Positions 16,497-25,409 of a DNA stretch of 34,854 nucleotides are shown in pieces. Source of the DNA: Nitrososphaerota archaeon (GTDB lineage: Archaea > Thermoproteota > Nitrososphaeria_A > Caldarchaeales > JAVZCJ01); contig JAWAZL010000019.1 of the NCBI GenBank assembly GCA_038817485.1, forward strand, positions 1 through 34,854, given 5' to 3'. Position 1 is the stretch's first letter; the number at the start of each line of letters is the position of its first letter. The notes beneath the pieces were generated by a model, which worked only from the letters and a program-made list of their open reading frames with translations, had not been told where the DNA came from and ran no database searches. The position numbers were made by a program, and so were the translations under genes.

Positions 16497-16613
16497 GCCG
16501 GGGTCGCCTAGTGGTTATTAAAAAACCAAAAATGGCGGGGGCCTCGAGATCGTACATAAGTTAGCCTCTGGCTTTGAAAAAAAGCCTCGTGGGTTCAAAT
16601 CCCACCCCCGGCG
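16497..16613 (+). tRNA. tRNA-Ser(CGA) with anticodon-loop intron and probable D-loop intron
   Basis: Acceptor GCCGGGG (16497-16503) pairs with CCCCGGC (16606-16612), with discriminator G at 16613 and no encoded CCA. T arm: GTGGG-TTCAAAT-CCCAC (16589-16605). Anticodon stem GGGGC (16538-16542) pairs with GCCTC (16564-16568) with one G-T. The loop reads C-T-CGA-G, then about 14 extra bases (16549-16562), then A, which fits the canonical 37/38 intron. A long variable arm GGCTTT-GAAAA-AAAGCC (16570-16586) makes it class II; with anticodon CGA and G73 this is serine, reading UCG. The D stem GCC/GGC (16506-16508, 16534-16536) encloses 25 bases where about 9-10 are normal, so a further intron of roughly 15 bases is likely in the D-loop. 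A TATA-like ATATTTAAAATTTAAA lies about 40 bases upstream. Confidence 0.9.
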
Positions 16614-16750
16614 TTACCTTTGAAAAATAAAAAACAATATCATTAAATAATCTATGAAAATTGTTTTAATAAATTTTAGTTTATTTAATTTACTTAAATG
16701 ACTAATGACTTTTTTTAGTAAATAATTGCTGCATAAAAAACTAATGCTTC

Positions 16751-17611
16751 CTATATTCCCAATTCTCTTTCGAATTTTTGTTTTTGAGATTTATATTCTT
16801 CTTCTTTTATTTCTCCTATTTTATATTTTATTTCTACTTTTTCCATTTGCTTTTTGATTCTTCTATATTCCTCCATTAAACTTCTAACATTTTCAAGTGT
16901 CTCATTTAATTCTTTTAATATTTTATTAATTTTTTGCTTATCTAATCCAAGTGATGGAGCATCCTTTTGGAATTTTTCTATTTTTTCAACAAGTGTTGCC
17001 TCAAATTGAGGTATATCTGCAAGTTTTATTTTAAATGGATTTTGAAGTATGCTTTTCTTAGGTTTAAGACGTGAAATTTCTCTATCTAACTCAAGTTTCA
17101 TTGTAATATAATCCTTATCACGTATTTCTCCAACTTCATGTCTTATTTTTAATTCATCAAGTTTCATTGTTAAATTCTTAAGTTCTTCTTCAACATTTTT
17201 AAGTTCTTTAATTCTTTTTTCCTCTAATTTTTCTAATTTTGTTTGATATTCATTAAATAATTCTAAAAATATATCAGCTCTTGCCTCATTATTAAGAAAT
17301 AAATCTATAAGTTTTAAACGCCAATTATGTATTAAAGCTAATTGGTCTATAAGTTTTTGAACATCTACTTCTTCTAATGGTATAGCTTCTGCTGGAATTA
17401 ATGAAGGAGGTGTTATTTTGGCTTCTTCAAAAGATGGTTTTTCAATTAATTCTTCTTTTCTTTCTTCTAATTCCTCTTCTTTTTCCATAGGTTTTTCAAT
17501 TTCAATTTTTTTAGGTAATTCAGCTCCACAAAACATGCAATATTCTCCAATTATTGTAAGTTGCCCACAATTAGGACATACTATTCTCTCGGGTTTTTCA
17601 CTTTCACTCAT
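16751..17611 (-). CDS. Zinc-ribbon plus coiled-coil protein, function unknown
   Basis: About 286 residues. The N-terminus holds a zinc ribbon with knuckles CPNC and CMFC (within the first 30 residues), then a Glu/Lys-rich low-complexity linker, then about 200 residues of heptad-like, highly charged helix (EKLEEKRIKELKNVEEEL and similar), repeated with two REIGEIRDKDY / KIGEIKEEEY type turns. These turns recall the SHOCT-like or 'short helical' ends that close each coiled-coil hairpin. It may act as a structural adaptor or oligomerisation scaffold; no enzymatic motif is visible. Start: the GTG at 17620 is in frame, but the ATG at 17611 follows a GTGAT ribosome binding sequence and is preferred. 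It stands alone between the tRNA and the EPSP synthase-like gene. Confidence 0.65.
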   Translation of the reverse strand: MSESEKPERIVCPNCGQLTIIGEYCMFCGAELPKKIEIEKPMEKEEELEERKEELIEKPSFEEAKITPPSLIPAEAIPLEEVDVQKLIDQLALIHNWRLKLIDLFLNNEARADIFLELFNEYQTKLEKLEEKRIKELKNVEEELKNLTMKLDELKIRHEVGEIRDKDYITMKLELDREISRLKPKKSILQNPFKIKLADIPQFEATLVEKIEKFQKDAPSLGLDKQKINKILKELNETLENVRSLMEEYRRIKKQMEKVEIKYKIGEIKEEEYKSQKQKFERELGI

Positions 17612-17715
17612 TTTAATCACTTTCTTAATATTATTAGGTAAATAAATGTTTTTTCTTAAAATAATTTTTTATATTATTTTTTGGTATTACTTAAATAATA
17701 TAATTAACATTTTTA

Positions 17716-18987
17716 TTATGAAATGTATATTTCAGCACCTAGGTTTTTCAAAATATTTAATATCTCACCATAACTATTTATAAATAAATTCGCCTCAATT
17801 ATTTCGATTTTAGTTTGAAGTATATAAGCAATTAATAAACATGTAAGTGCTATTCTATAATCTTCATGAGCATTTAATTTAGCTGGAAATAATTTTTCTC
17901 CTTTTAAATAAATCGTTTTTCCATCAAAATGCATTTCCACTCCTATTTTCCTAAGTTCTATTTCTAGTAATTTAATCCAATCTTTATCAATATAAGTGTT
18001 ATCAATATTTTTTATTATACTCCATTTATTTGAGAGGCAACCTAAAGCAATTGCTATTGGTGTTAAACTTGGGGCTTCATAAGAATTAAAGCTTATTGGT
18101 TTAAATTCGCTACTTCTACTATCTACTTCTAAAAAATCTTTTTCTATAATTACTTCAACCCCCTGTTGTTTAAGTAAATCTATTATTATCTTCTCTGGTT
18201 GAAAACTTTCCACTTTTAAAGAGTTAGCTCTAATTAATGAATGTGAAATGGATGCTATAGAGAGTATTATTGAAGATGAAAAATAACTTCCATCAATTGT
18301 CTTTTCTATTGGTTTAAAATTTTCTTGGGGAGGTATAATTAAAGTATTTTTTTCTTCATCTATATTTATCCTTGCTCCTACTTCTTCAATTGTTTTTAAG
18401 GTAAATTTAAAAAGTGGATTTTTAAATAATTCTTTAGATATTTTTAATTCAATGTTATTTTTATTATCTTTTAATAAAGATAAAATTATTCCTGAAACAA
18501 GATATTGATTAATTTTTTCATTAATTTTAATTAATTGTTTTTTATTTATAGGCCCCTCTATTTCTATAAGTTCCTTTTTTCTATATCTTTTTTCTATTTC
18601 AAAAGTTTGCATTAATTGATTTATTAATTTTAGTATAATTTCCTTTTTTCCATTAAAAAAAGTCCTTCCATATGCTAGAGTTGATAAAGGTATTATAAAA
18701 CCAGCAGTAATTTCAGAAAAACCTACATTTATATTTTCTTTTGGCTCTTCAAATCTTTCTTTTCCGATAATTGTTAAACTATTATTTTCTTCAAAAAATT
18801 CTATACCATAATTTTCTAAAGCATTTTCAACAATCTTTACTTCTAAACTTTTTGATGGATTATTTATTTTTGATTTATCGTTTATAAATGAAGATAAAAT
18901 AATATATTCTATAGTATCAATTTCTGAGGGAGGCGCATTAAAAGAACCTGTTATTGTCTTTTCACCATCTATAACTAATGTTCTCAT
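17716..18987 (-). CDS. EPSP synthase-family protein lacking most expected active-site residues
   Basis: A 423-residue protein with the two-domain enolpyruvyl-transferase layout and length of 5-enolpyruvylshikimate-3-phosphate synthase (AroA). Recognisable blocks: INQYLVSGIILSLL (the S-x-Q-[FY]-x-S-[GA] region), a DGSYFSSSIILS strand (canonical DxSSAxxFLAAA), YEAPSLTPIAIALGCLS (canonical PDLxPxLAxxA), and AHEDYRIALTCL (canonical HxDHRIAM). However, the N-terminal KSxSxR motif is replaced by FNAPPSEIDT, the GNSGTxxR motif by GFSEITAGFI, the PD aspartate by Ser, and KESDR by YIDKDW. The catalytic Lys, Arg and Asp residues are therefore missing. It may be a pseudo-enzyme, a changed activity, or a very divergent enzyme. 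No other shikimate gene is adjacent. Confidence 0.7.
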   Translation of the reverse strand: MRTLVIDGEKTITGSFNAPPSEIDTIEYIILSSFINDKSKINNPSKSLEVKIVENALENYGIEFFEENNSLTIIGKERFEEPKENINVGFSEITAGFIIPLSTLAYGRTFFNGKKEIILKLINQLMQTFEIEKRYRKKELIEIEGPINKKQLIKINEKINQYLVSGIILSLLKDNKNNIELKISKELFKNPLFKFTLKTIEEVGARINIDEEKNTLIIPPQENFKPIEKTIDGSYFSSSIILSIASISHSLIRANSLKVESFQPEKIIIDLLKQQGVEVIIEKDFLEVDSRSSEFKPISFNSYEAPSLTPIAIALGCLSNKWSIIKNIDNTYIDKDWIKLLEIELRKIGVEMHFDGKTIYLKGEKLFPAKLNAHEDYRIALTCLLIAYILQTKIEIIEANLFINSYGEILNILKNLGAEIYIS

Positions 18988-19127
18988 TTTCTACTATTTT
19001 ATATTTTTCAGAAATAAAAATTTTTTAACTATTTTACTAAATAGGATTGTCTCTAGTAAGTAGAAACTTTTTAAACTAGTCAAATTATTCTAAAGAAAAG
19101 TTTAAGAATATTTTATGGTTGTATAAA

Positions 19128-19907
19128 ATGCTTAAAAAAAGTCTTACAAAAGAAGAATTCATTAGAATAATAAACTTATGTGAAAATATAGAGAAAAGTG
19201 GTATTGATCCTTTTTCAATTAAAGTTTCAGATTTACTTTCTCATCTGAGAAAAATATTAGAAAAATCAAAAGATATCGAGGAAATAGTGTTGGATGCTGA
19301 GACACTTTATAAAATTTCTCTTCTTATTGCTTATCAAAGTAAATGGTTAAAACAAAAAGTTTCTTCTTTATTTATTGATTATCAACTTTTAGCAATTAAA
19401 ATTTCTACTTCAAGTATTGAAGATATAACTTTAGCTTTTTTAAAAGCTTGGAATCCTATAATATCTTTAGAACAAATTACTCCGTATAGATTAAGACAAG
19501 GAATAGAATATTTTATAAGTTTACCAAGTAGAGAAAAGAAAGCGATTTTTTCAGAAAAATTAAGTGAAAAAGAATTAAGTGAAGCTATTAAAAAACAATT
19601 AATTGATGAAAAACTTTTTGAAGAGAATCTTGAAAAAATTTATCAAGAACTTTTAGAAAAAGCCTCTAAAAAAGAAGAAATAAATTATTGGAATTTTATT
19701 ATAGGAAAAGATTTTAAAGAAACAATAGAAAGAGCATATTTACTAAGTTTTCTTATATCTACTGGAAGGGTAAAAGTAAAAATAGATCCATTAAGTGAAA
19801 AAATAATTATTAAACCATTAGAGAAAAAAATTGAAAATAAAATAACTTCTTCATTGCCAATAGTTATTAATAAAGAGATTTTAAAAAAGAGAGTTAAGTA
19901 TTCTTAA
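19128..19907 (+). CDS. scpA: Kleisin ScpA (segregation and condensation protein A)
   Basis: About 259 residues with the ScpA layout: an N-terminal helical region (including FSIKVSDLLSHL and the YKISLLIAYQSKWL helix) expected to bind the SMC neck, a charged middle that bridges ScpB, and a C-terminal winged helix (FLISTGRVKVKIDPLSEKIIIKPL) expected to cap the SMC head. This is the chromosome-condensing kleisin; its partner ScpB is at 21805, separated by two pilin-like genes. A TTG start at 19119 is in frame; the ATG at 19128 is chosen. No full-length SMC is present in the window, so the ATPase subunit must be elsewhere. The sequence is divergent from bacterial ScpA but the domain order is right. 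Confidence 0.75.
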   Translation: MLKKSLTKEEFIRIINLCENIEKSGIDPFSIKVSDLLSHLRKILEKSKDIEEIVLDAETLYKISLLIAYQSKWLKQKVSSLFIDYQLLAIKISTSSIEDITLAFLKAWNPIISLEQITPYRLRQGIEYFISLPSREKKAIFSEKLSEKELSEAIKKQLIDEKLFEENLEKIYQELLEKASKKEEINYWNFIIGKDFKETIERAYLLSFLISTGRVKVKIDPLSEKIIIKPLEKKIENKITSSLPIVINKEILKKRVKYS

Positions 19908-19947
19908 AAATTTAAAAATAGAATATTTAAATGAAAAATTTTAGGAA

Positions 19948-20015
19948 ATAGTTTATTATTGTTTCATATTGTTCATAATAGTTTATTTTTTAAAAAATAG
20001 CAATAAACGTTGCTT
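19948..20015 (+). promoter_or_regulatory. Direct repeats and short dyad upstream of the pilin-like operon
   Basis: ATAGTTTATT is present at 19948-19957 and again at 19978-19987, exactly 30 bases apart, with related TTGTTTCATA/TTGTTCATAA sequence between. A further dyad, GCAA-TAAACG-TTGC, is at about 20000-20013. The region lies 50-110 bases before the first pilin-like gene and is a candidate regulator-binding area. Function is inferred only from the repetition. Confidence 0.35.
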
Positions 20016-20063
20016 AAACGAAATATTTAAATATAATAAAATGCAATAAAATATAGATAAATA

Positions 20064-20624
20064 ATGAATATTTTCTATATATTTTCTAAAAAAATTATTG
20101 AAATATTTAAGATAAGTAAAAAAAACAAATCAAGAATTGGAACAAGTCCAGTAGTAAGTAACGTAATACTTGCCTCTACCACTCTTTTAATAGGATTCAT
20201 TATGATAGGATCCACAATGAATTGGTCTGTAACAACTAGTATGGAATATAAAATTGCTACAGAAAAAGCTATTGCAAGTCAAAAATCCAATATGATTATA
20301 GAACATGTTCAAATAATTAATAATAAAGCATACATTTATTTATACAATATAGGTAAAATTCCTTTAAGAATAGTATGCGTTAATATTTATAAGTTAGGAG
20401 AAGCACCCCCTCCTCCAAATTATGAATTAAAAACATTTACGGATGGAAAAACTTTACTGGATATAAATGAATTTAAATGCTTAATTGAAGATATAGATTC
20501 CTCACTTATAGGCAATAGTTTGGTTATTAGAGTATATGCTATAGCACTCACTCTTTTCGATCCTAATAATCCTGGAAAAAATATTGAATGGGGTATAAAA
20601 ATTGATTATTTCTATAATGTGTAA
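20064..20624 (+). CDS. Pilin/archaellin-like protein with class III signal peptide
   Basis: A 186-residue protein. A basic leader (to about residue 24) ends in SRIG and is followed by TSPVV and a ~20-residue hydrophobic helix (about 29-49), the pattern cut by archaeal prepilin peptidase (PibD/FlaK). The rest is a beta-rich exterior domain. Such proteins form type IV pili or other surface filaments, or act as minor pilins. The C-terminus lacks an archaellin family signature, so adhesion pilus is likelier than archaellum. It overlaps the next gene by 8 bases (ATG at 20617 inside its end), which points to translational coupling. It is flanked by ScpA and, after the second pilin-like gene, ScpB. 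Confidence 0.75.
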   Translation: MNIFYIFSKKIIEIFKISKKNKSRIGTSPVVSNVILASTTLLIGFIMIGSTMNWSVTTSMEYKIATEKAIASQKSNMIIEHVQIINNKAYIYLYNIGKIPLRIVCVNIYKLGEAPPPPNYELKTFTDGKTLLDINEFKCLIEDIDSSLIGNSLVIRVYAIALTLFDPNNPGKNIEWGIKIDYFYNV

Positions 20625-21690
20625 AAAGAAAAGGGCAATATCAAATATTATTGCTGCTATAATAATGTTTGCTATCCTATTTTCTATTATCATACCTTTA
20701 ATTTTTTATATCCAAAGTGAGAATGTTTTATACAATTCTGCTGTTATCGAAAGAAGAGAATTAGATTATTATAGATCAAAAGAAGATCTGGAAGTTCATG
20801 CTTATGAAGATTTAAAAGATAAAAATAAAATAAAAGTTGAAGCATATAATAGGGGGGATATTTCTGTAATTATTGAACGTATATGGGTTATTGATAGAAA
20901 TTTAGGTTTAGATGGAATATATGTTTTTGAAAATAATAGTGATTGCACGCCAGATCTACCCTATTTATTAAATCCTAGAGAAAAAGTTGTGACTTTTGAT
21001 ACTGGTGTAAGAGCACAAGTAGATCATTTTTATGATATTAAAATAGTTACAAAAAGAGGAAACATATATATTCCAAAAGAAAGTCCATTACATGGTGGAC
21101 ATGGTGGAAATCCAGCAACCTATGCTTATTCTCTCATAGTTACAATTGTTAATATGCATCCTGGTACTACTTATAATTTCACATTAGTGGGAAATGTGCC
21201 TTATTCTCCTTATACTTTAATTTACAAAGCAACAGCTAGTGTGAAAGATATTTCTATGAGCTTTGGTGTTAATGCAGGAGAATACACTTTATACATGTCT
21301 GATGGAGCTGGTTGGGAAATTACAAAAAATATCTTAGTTCCACAAACATTAGCTGTTGTAATGGATTGTTCTTCTTCCCATATAATGTATGGTTTAGAGG
21401 TTACAATATATTCTTATCCTAAAAATCCACTTAAGCTTGATTCTATATTTACTATTAGAGCAAAAATAAAAAATACAGGATATTCAACTCTTGATGTAAT
21501 TGCTACCTTAAAAACTAATTCCACATGGGAGATTATTTCAGAAAAAGAACAATATGTAGAAGATCTTAAAAGCATGGAAGAAGCAATTATTTCTTGGGAT
21601 GTAAAAGTTACAACTCTTGGGAAATATGGTTTTTGGGTTGTAGCCGATAGCATAGAATCAAATGCTGTTATTATCGAAGCTAAAAAATAA
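20617..21690 (+). CDS. Large pilin-like protein with C-terminal immunoglobulin-like (CARDB-type) domain
   Basis: About 357 residues. After MCKKKRA comes ISNIIAAIIMFAILFSIIIP, a class III signal peptide and filament helix. The outer part contains several beta-rich stretches; the last ~110 residues (from about TIYSYPKNPLKLDSIF) resemble a CARDB/Ig-like domain common in archaeal surface proteins. The ATG at 20617 overlaps the end of the preceding pilin gene (its TAA is 20622-20624), giving coupled translation. It probably forms a filament tip or adhesive minor pilin with the smaller pilin. The gene is followed after 114 bases by scpB. No ATPase or membrane platform gene for pilus assembly is in the window. 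Confidence 0.7.
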   Translation: MCKKKRAISNIIAAIIMFAILFSIIIPLIFYIQSENVLYNSAVIERRELDYYRSKEDLEVHAYEDLKDKNKIKVEAYNRGDISVIIERIWVIDRNLGLDGIYVFENNSDCTPDLPYLLNPREKVVTFDTGVRAQVDHFYDIKIVTKRGNIYIPKESPLHGGHGGNPATYAYSLIVTIVNMHPGTTYNFTLVGNVPYSPYTLIYKATASVKDISMSFGVNAGEYTLYMSDGAGWEITKNILVPQTLAVVMDCSSSHIMYGLEVTIYSYPKNPLKLDSIFTIRAKIKNTGYSTLDVIATLKTNSTWEIISEKEQYVEDLKSMEEAIISWDVKVTTLGKYGFWVVADSIESNAVIIEAKK

Positions 21691-21804
21691 TTCTAATAGA
21701 TTTAATAAAAAGAAAATTATTTTAAAAACGCTAAATATTTTCTTAGATTCTAAAAACGAAGAAGTTAAATAGTAGCATAAATTAAATATTTTAAAAGATG
21801 ATTA

Positions 21805-22413
21805 ATGAGCAAAAAGGAAATTAAAAAAGAAGATTTGAGAAGAAAACTTTCAATAGCTACAGCTATGTTACTTTTTTCATCTCATAGATTGCCAGGAGTA
21901 AGAGGTTGGGAATTAAAAAAGAGATTAGGAAAAAAGTATATGAAAATAATAGAAGTACTTAATAATTATTTAAATAATATTGGTTTACAAGTAAAAATTG
22001 TTTTTGAGGATGAAGAAAAATTTGTTTTAAATGAAGAAAATCTTGAAAAAGCAAGATTTTATATTACTTTAGCTAAACCATTAACTATTTCTGAAGTTAA
22101 AGGTTCAGGATGGAGAATAGAAGATGTAGCAACATTAGCAATAATAATAACAATAATATCTAGTAAGGGGGGGAAGGCATCTTTAAGTGAAATAAAAGAT
22201 GTTTTATCAACAAAATTGCCAAAATGGAAAATTGAGTCTGCAATTGAAAAATTTATTAGAAAAGGTTATATTCAAATATCTGAAGAAAATATTGTTTATT
22301 TAGGATGGAGAGCTAAAGCTGAAATAGATCAAAAAGAATTATTGAAATCTATGCTTAATTTAGAAATAAAACAATTAAATGAAGGTAAAAATGAAGATGA
22401 AAAATTTACTTAA
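21805..22413 (+). CDS. scpB: ScpB (kleisin partner, segregation and condensation protein B)
   Basis: A 202-residue protein made of two winged-helix domains, the ScpB fold. In the first part come a charged helix (RKLSIATAMLLFSSH) and a helix-turn-helix; in the second, a repeat of winged-helix form includes LATLAIIITIISSKGG and LSEIKDVLSTKLPKWKIESAIEKFIRKGY, close to the ScpB 'LAIIAYKQPI' domain. It would bind ScpA and the SMC head and regulate the ATPase. It is encoded on the same strand as scpA, 1.9 kb away, with two pilin-like genes between them, and overlaps the convergent lhr gene by 8 bases. Divergent from bacterial ScpB, so the domain assignment is moderately sure. Confidence 0.7.
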   Translation: MSKKEIKKEDLRRKLSIATAMLLFSSHRLPGVRGWELKKRLGKKYMKIIEVLNNYLNNIGLQVKIVFEDEEKFVLNEENLEKARFYITLAKPLTISEVKGSGWRIEDVATLAIIITIISSKGGKASLSEIKDVLSTKLPKWKIESAIEKFIRKGYIQISEENIVYLGWRAKAEIDQKELLKSMLNLEIKQLNEGKNEDEKFT

Positions 22414-25258
22414 ACATTCTTTTTAAAGCTTTTCTCTCAGCCTCAATTATTAATTCTATAAGTTTATCACTAAATTTATTTTCTTTTTTAAGTATTTCAA
22501 TAATATCTTTTATTTCAAGATTTTTACCACAAAGTGCAATAGCAGCTGCTTTACCATATTTTTCAATTAATAAAGATATTTTCTTAATTTTTTTAATCAA
22601 TCTTTTTTCATTATTGTTTATTGGTTTTCCTTTTCTTGAAATTAAACCATATAATTCTTCAATTTCAATATTATTAAGACAAGCGATTTTTTTTGAACCA
22701 CAATTTGGACAATTTATAATATCTTCAATATCTTTTAAATATCTTCTTTCATAATATTTCCAACAATTAGAACATATTAAAAGCGTCGATTCACTTAAAA
22801 GCCTAGCTTTTACAGCTTTTAATATTAATCCTTGCATTCTTTCTGAAGTAGAAAATTCGAATTCTTTTTTATATTTATTCAACGTTAATGATGCTAATGG
22901 TGAAGGAGAATCAAGTTTTACAATTTTTATATCAAATTTTCTATCTGCAATATCTTTTAAAAATTCACTTGCTCCATTTATATCCATATCATAATTTGCA
23001 ACACTTCTTAAAGCTTCTTCATAAATTGGCGTATCTTTTACAGCTTTAACAATTTTAGATATAGGTATATCTAATAAGCTTGCCTCTTTTAAAATAACAC
23101 CCATTTTTCTAGCAATATGTACAACTCTTTTTCTAAAGAAACCTGAAGAAACTATCGCAGGAATTATTATTTCTGGAATATTTTCCATTGCAACCTCTTT
23201 AATTATCTCTAAAATATCTTCTGGCTCTATATTTGGAGAATGAAAAATAATTCTATAAGGGTCTTGCTGAGAAGCTACTGGAGCTGATATTTTTTCTGAT
23301 ATATAGTATGCTATAAGTCTAGAGATTGCTCTATTTATTCTTAATCCTCCATGAATGTGAAGCACAATATTTTCTTTAAATTTTTCTAAAACAATTGTTT
23401 TATCAGATGGAACTGGAATATTAAGCTTTACATGTTTCAAAACTTCTTTTAATCCTCTGAAAATTGTTTTAAAATTAATGTTATATCTTTTTGATATATC
23501 TAAGCAAATATCTTTATATTTTTCTCCACTCAATAATCTTTCTTCAACCTCTCTTCTTATTTTTCCAACTTCCTGAGCAACTTCTTTTGGAACAGGAATT
23601 TCTTCACCAACCCAAAAAGGTATTGCTCCTTCGAAATCTTCTTCAGGTAGTACATAAATTTTCTCACCAGAAGCATCTACTATTCTCCATGCTTTACTTG
23701 CTAAAATAAATTTTGTATTTATATCGCCATACTCAGATATGAATTCCTCATCTAATATTCCTATTGGTTCATTATTTACTTCATTTATAACTAAGTATTG
23801 TTTTACTTCAGGTATCATTGAAAGAGTATCAAAATAATATTTATACAATTGTTTAGCATCAATAGGTTTACTTAGGGTTTTTCCATCCGAGTATGCTATT
23901 CCTAAACTAACCATATGATTAATAACTTTGATTAAATGCTCTTTTGAAAGATTTCTAAATGGATATGCTCTTCTAAAAATTTTCAAAAGGTTATCTATGT
24001 CATATTTTGAGTATTCAATTAAAATCCCTGCTATTTGATTCATTAAAACATCGCTACAATCCTCTGGAATGATTGGGTCTTCTAATTCTTCATTTAAAGC
24101 TTTTCTTGAAATAACCATTGCTTCTAATGCATCATCTCCATCTATTACAATTATTATTCCTTTAGAAAATCTTCCAATGGAATGACCACTTCTTCCAACT
24201 CTTTGCATAAGTCTAGTTACTTCTCTTGGAGAATTATATTGAATACATAAATCTATTTTTCCTATATCTATTCCAAGTTCAAGAGAAGAGGTACATACTA
24301 TTCCAATAAGTTTTCCATACTTTAGGCCCTGCTCAGCTGCTACGCGTGAAATTTTTGCAAGAGAACCATGATGTATTCCGATTGGAAAATTTAAATCCCA
24401 TACTTTAAATCTATTTGCTAAAATTTCAGCCAATGGTCTGGTATTAGTAAAAATAAGAGTACTTTCATGGCTTTCTATAAGTTTACGTATTAATGATAAC
24501 CTTGCTGCTACTGAAGGGAAAGTTAGAAGTTTTTCAGCTAAAATTTTATCTTCCTTACTTGGATAAGGATAAAATATATTCAATATCATTTCTTTAGCTA
24601 TAGAAACTTTAACTATTTCGCATTTATTATTCATACCTACAAGAAATTTAGCTATTTTTTCAGGGTTGCCAATAGTAGCTGATAATCCTATTCTTTGAAA
24701 GTTTCTTCCAGTGATTTCAACAAGTCTTTCTAAAGCAACTGAAAGTTGTGTTCCACGCTTATCTGTTGCTAATTCATGTATTTCATCTATAACAACCCAT
24801 CTTATATTTTTAAGATGTTTTCTTAAAACTTTTCCTGTTAAAACTGCTTGAAGAGTTTCAGGTGTAAGTATTAATATATCTGGAGGGCTAATAGCTTGTA
24901 TTCTTCTTTCTTTTTGAGCGGTATCTCCATGCCGTACTGAAACTGTAAAATCAAGTTTTCTACACCACCAATCAATCCTTTCAAGAAGATCTCTATTTAA
25001 AGCTCTTAAAGGAGTAATATAAATAAGCTTTATACCTGGAATATTTCTTAAAAGAAGCATCTCATTGAATATTGGAAGAAGAGCCGCTTCAGTTTTCCCT
25101 GTTCCAGCTGGAGCCACTAAAAGTAAGTTTTTTCCTTGAAGTATTAAAGGAATACTTTTTATTTGAGGAATAGTTAATTCACTAAATTTTTCTTTAAAAG
25201 CTTCAACAATTGGCTTTAAGAGTAATTTTAAAACTTCTTCGCTTTGATTATTTTCCAT
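22406..25258 (-). CDS. lhr: Lhr-family (long helicase-related) superfamily 2 helicase
   Basis: A 950-residue SF2 helicase. Motif I is VAPAGTGKT near residue 50, motif II is DEIH (VVIDEIHELAT), and the Lhr-specific PREVTRLMQRVGRSGHS motif VI region follows. Beyond the two RecA domains come the winged helix and Lhr-core beta region, including HIHGGLRINRAISRL and QDPYRIIFHSP. A C-terminal zinc motif (CSNC ... CPNC) is present. Archaeal Lhr-type helicases unwind 3'-tailed DNA and RNA-DNA hybrids and are linked to repair. It is longer than the Lhr core and lacks the giant C-terminal extension of E. coli Lhr. Start chosen at ATG 25258; TTG two codons before is also in frame. It converges with scpB, overlapping by 8 bases. 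Confidence 0.9.
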   Translation of the reverse strand: MENNQSEEVLKLLLKPIVEAFKEKFSELTIPQIKSIPLILQGKNLLLVAPAGTGKTEAALLPIFNEMLLLRNIPGIKLIYITPLRALNRDLLERIDWWCRKLDFTVSVRHGDTAQKERRIQAISPPDILILTPETLQAVLTGKVLRKHLKNIRWVVIDEIHELATDKRGTQLSVALERLVEITGRNFQRIGLSATIGNPEKIAKFLVGMNNKCEIVKVSIAKEMILNIFYPYPSKEDKILAEKLLTFPSVAARLSLIRKLIESHESTLIFTNTRPLAEILANRFKVWDLNFPIGIHHGSLAKISRVAAEQGLKYGKLIGIVCTSSLELGIDIGKIDLCIQYNSPREVTRLMQRVGRSGHSIGRFSKGIIIVIDGDDALEAMVISRKALNEELEDPIIPEDCSDVLMNQIAGILIEYSKYDIDNLLKIFRRAYPFRNLSKEHLIKVINHMVSLGIAYSDGKTLSKPIDAKQLYKYYFDTLSMIPEVKQYLVINEVNNEPIGILDEEFISEYGDINTKFILASKAWRIVDASGEKIYVLPEEDFEGAIPFWVGEEIPVPKEVAQEVGKIRREVEERLLSGEKYKDICLDISKRYNINFKTIFRGLKEVLKHVKLNIPVPSDKTIVLEKFKENIVLHIHGGLRINRAISRLIAYYISEKISAPVASQQDPYRIIFHSPNIEPEDILEIIKEVAMENIPEIIIPAIVSSGFFRKRVVHIARKMGVILKEASLLDIPISKIVKAVKDTPIYEEALRSVANYDMDINGASEFLKDIADRKFDIKIVKLDSPSPLASLTLNKYKKEFEFSTSERMQGLILKAVKARLLSESTLLICSNCWKYYERRYLKDIEDIINCPNCGSKKIACLNNIEIEELYGLISRKGKPINNNEKRLIKKIKKISLLIEKYGKAAAIALCGKNLEIKDIIEILKKENKFSDKLIELIIEAERKALKRMFK

Positions 25259-25409
25259 AATCAATCAATATTAAATAAATTATTAAAATGCTTGTTTTTA
25301 AATAATTATTTATTTTTAAGAAATACTTAAAAATAAATTTTAATTATTTTTCATTTTTTTAATATATAAAAAATAAATAGAAGTTTTTATTCACTTTTAG
25401 GAAGATTGA

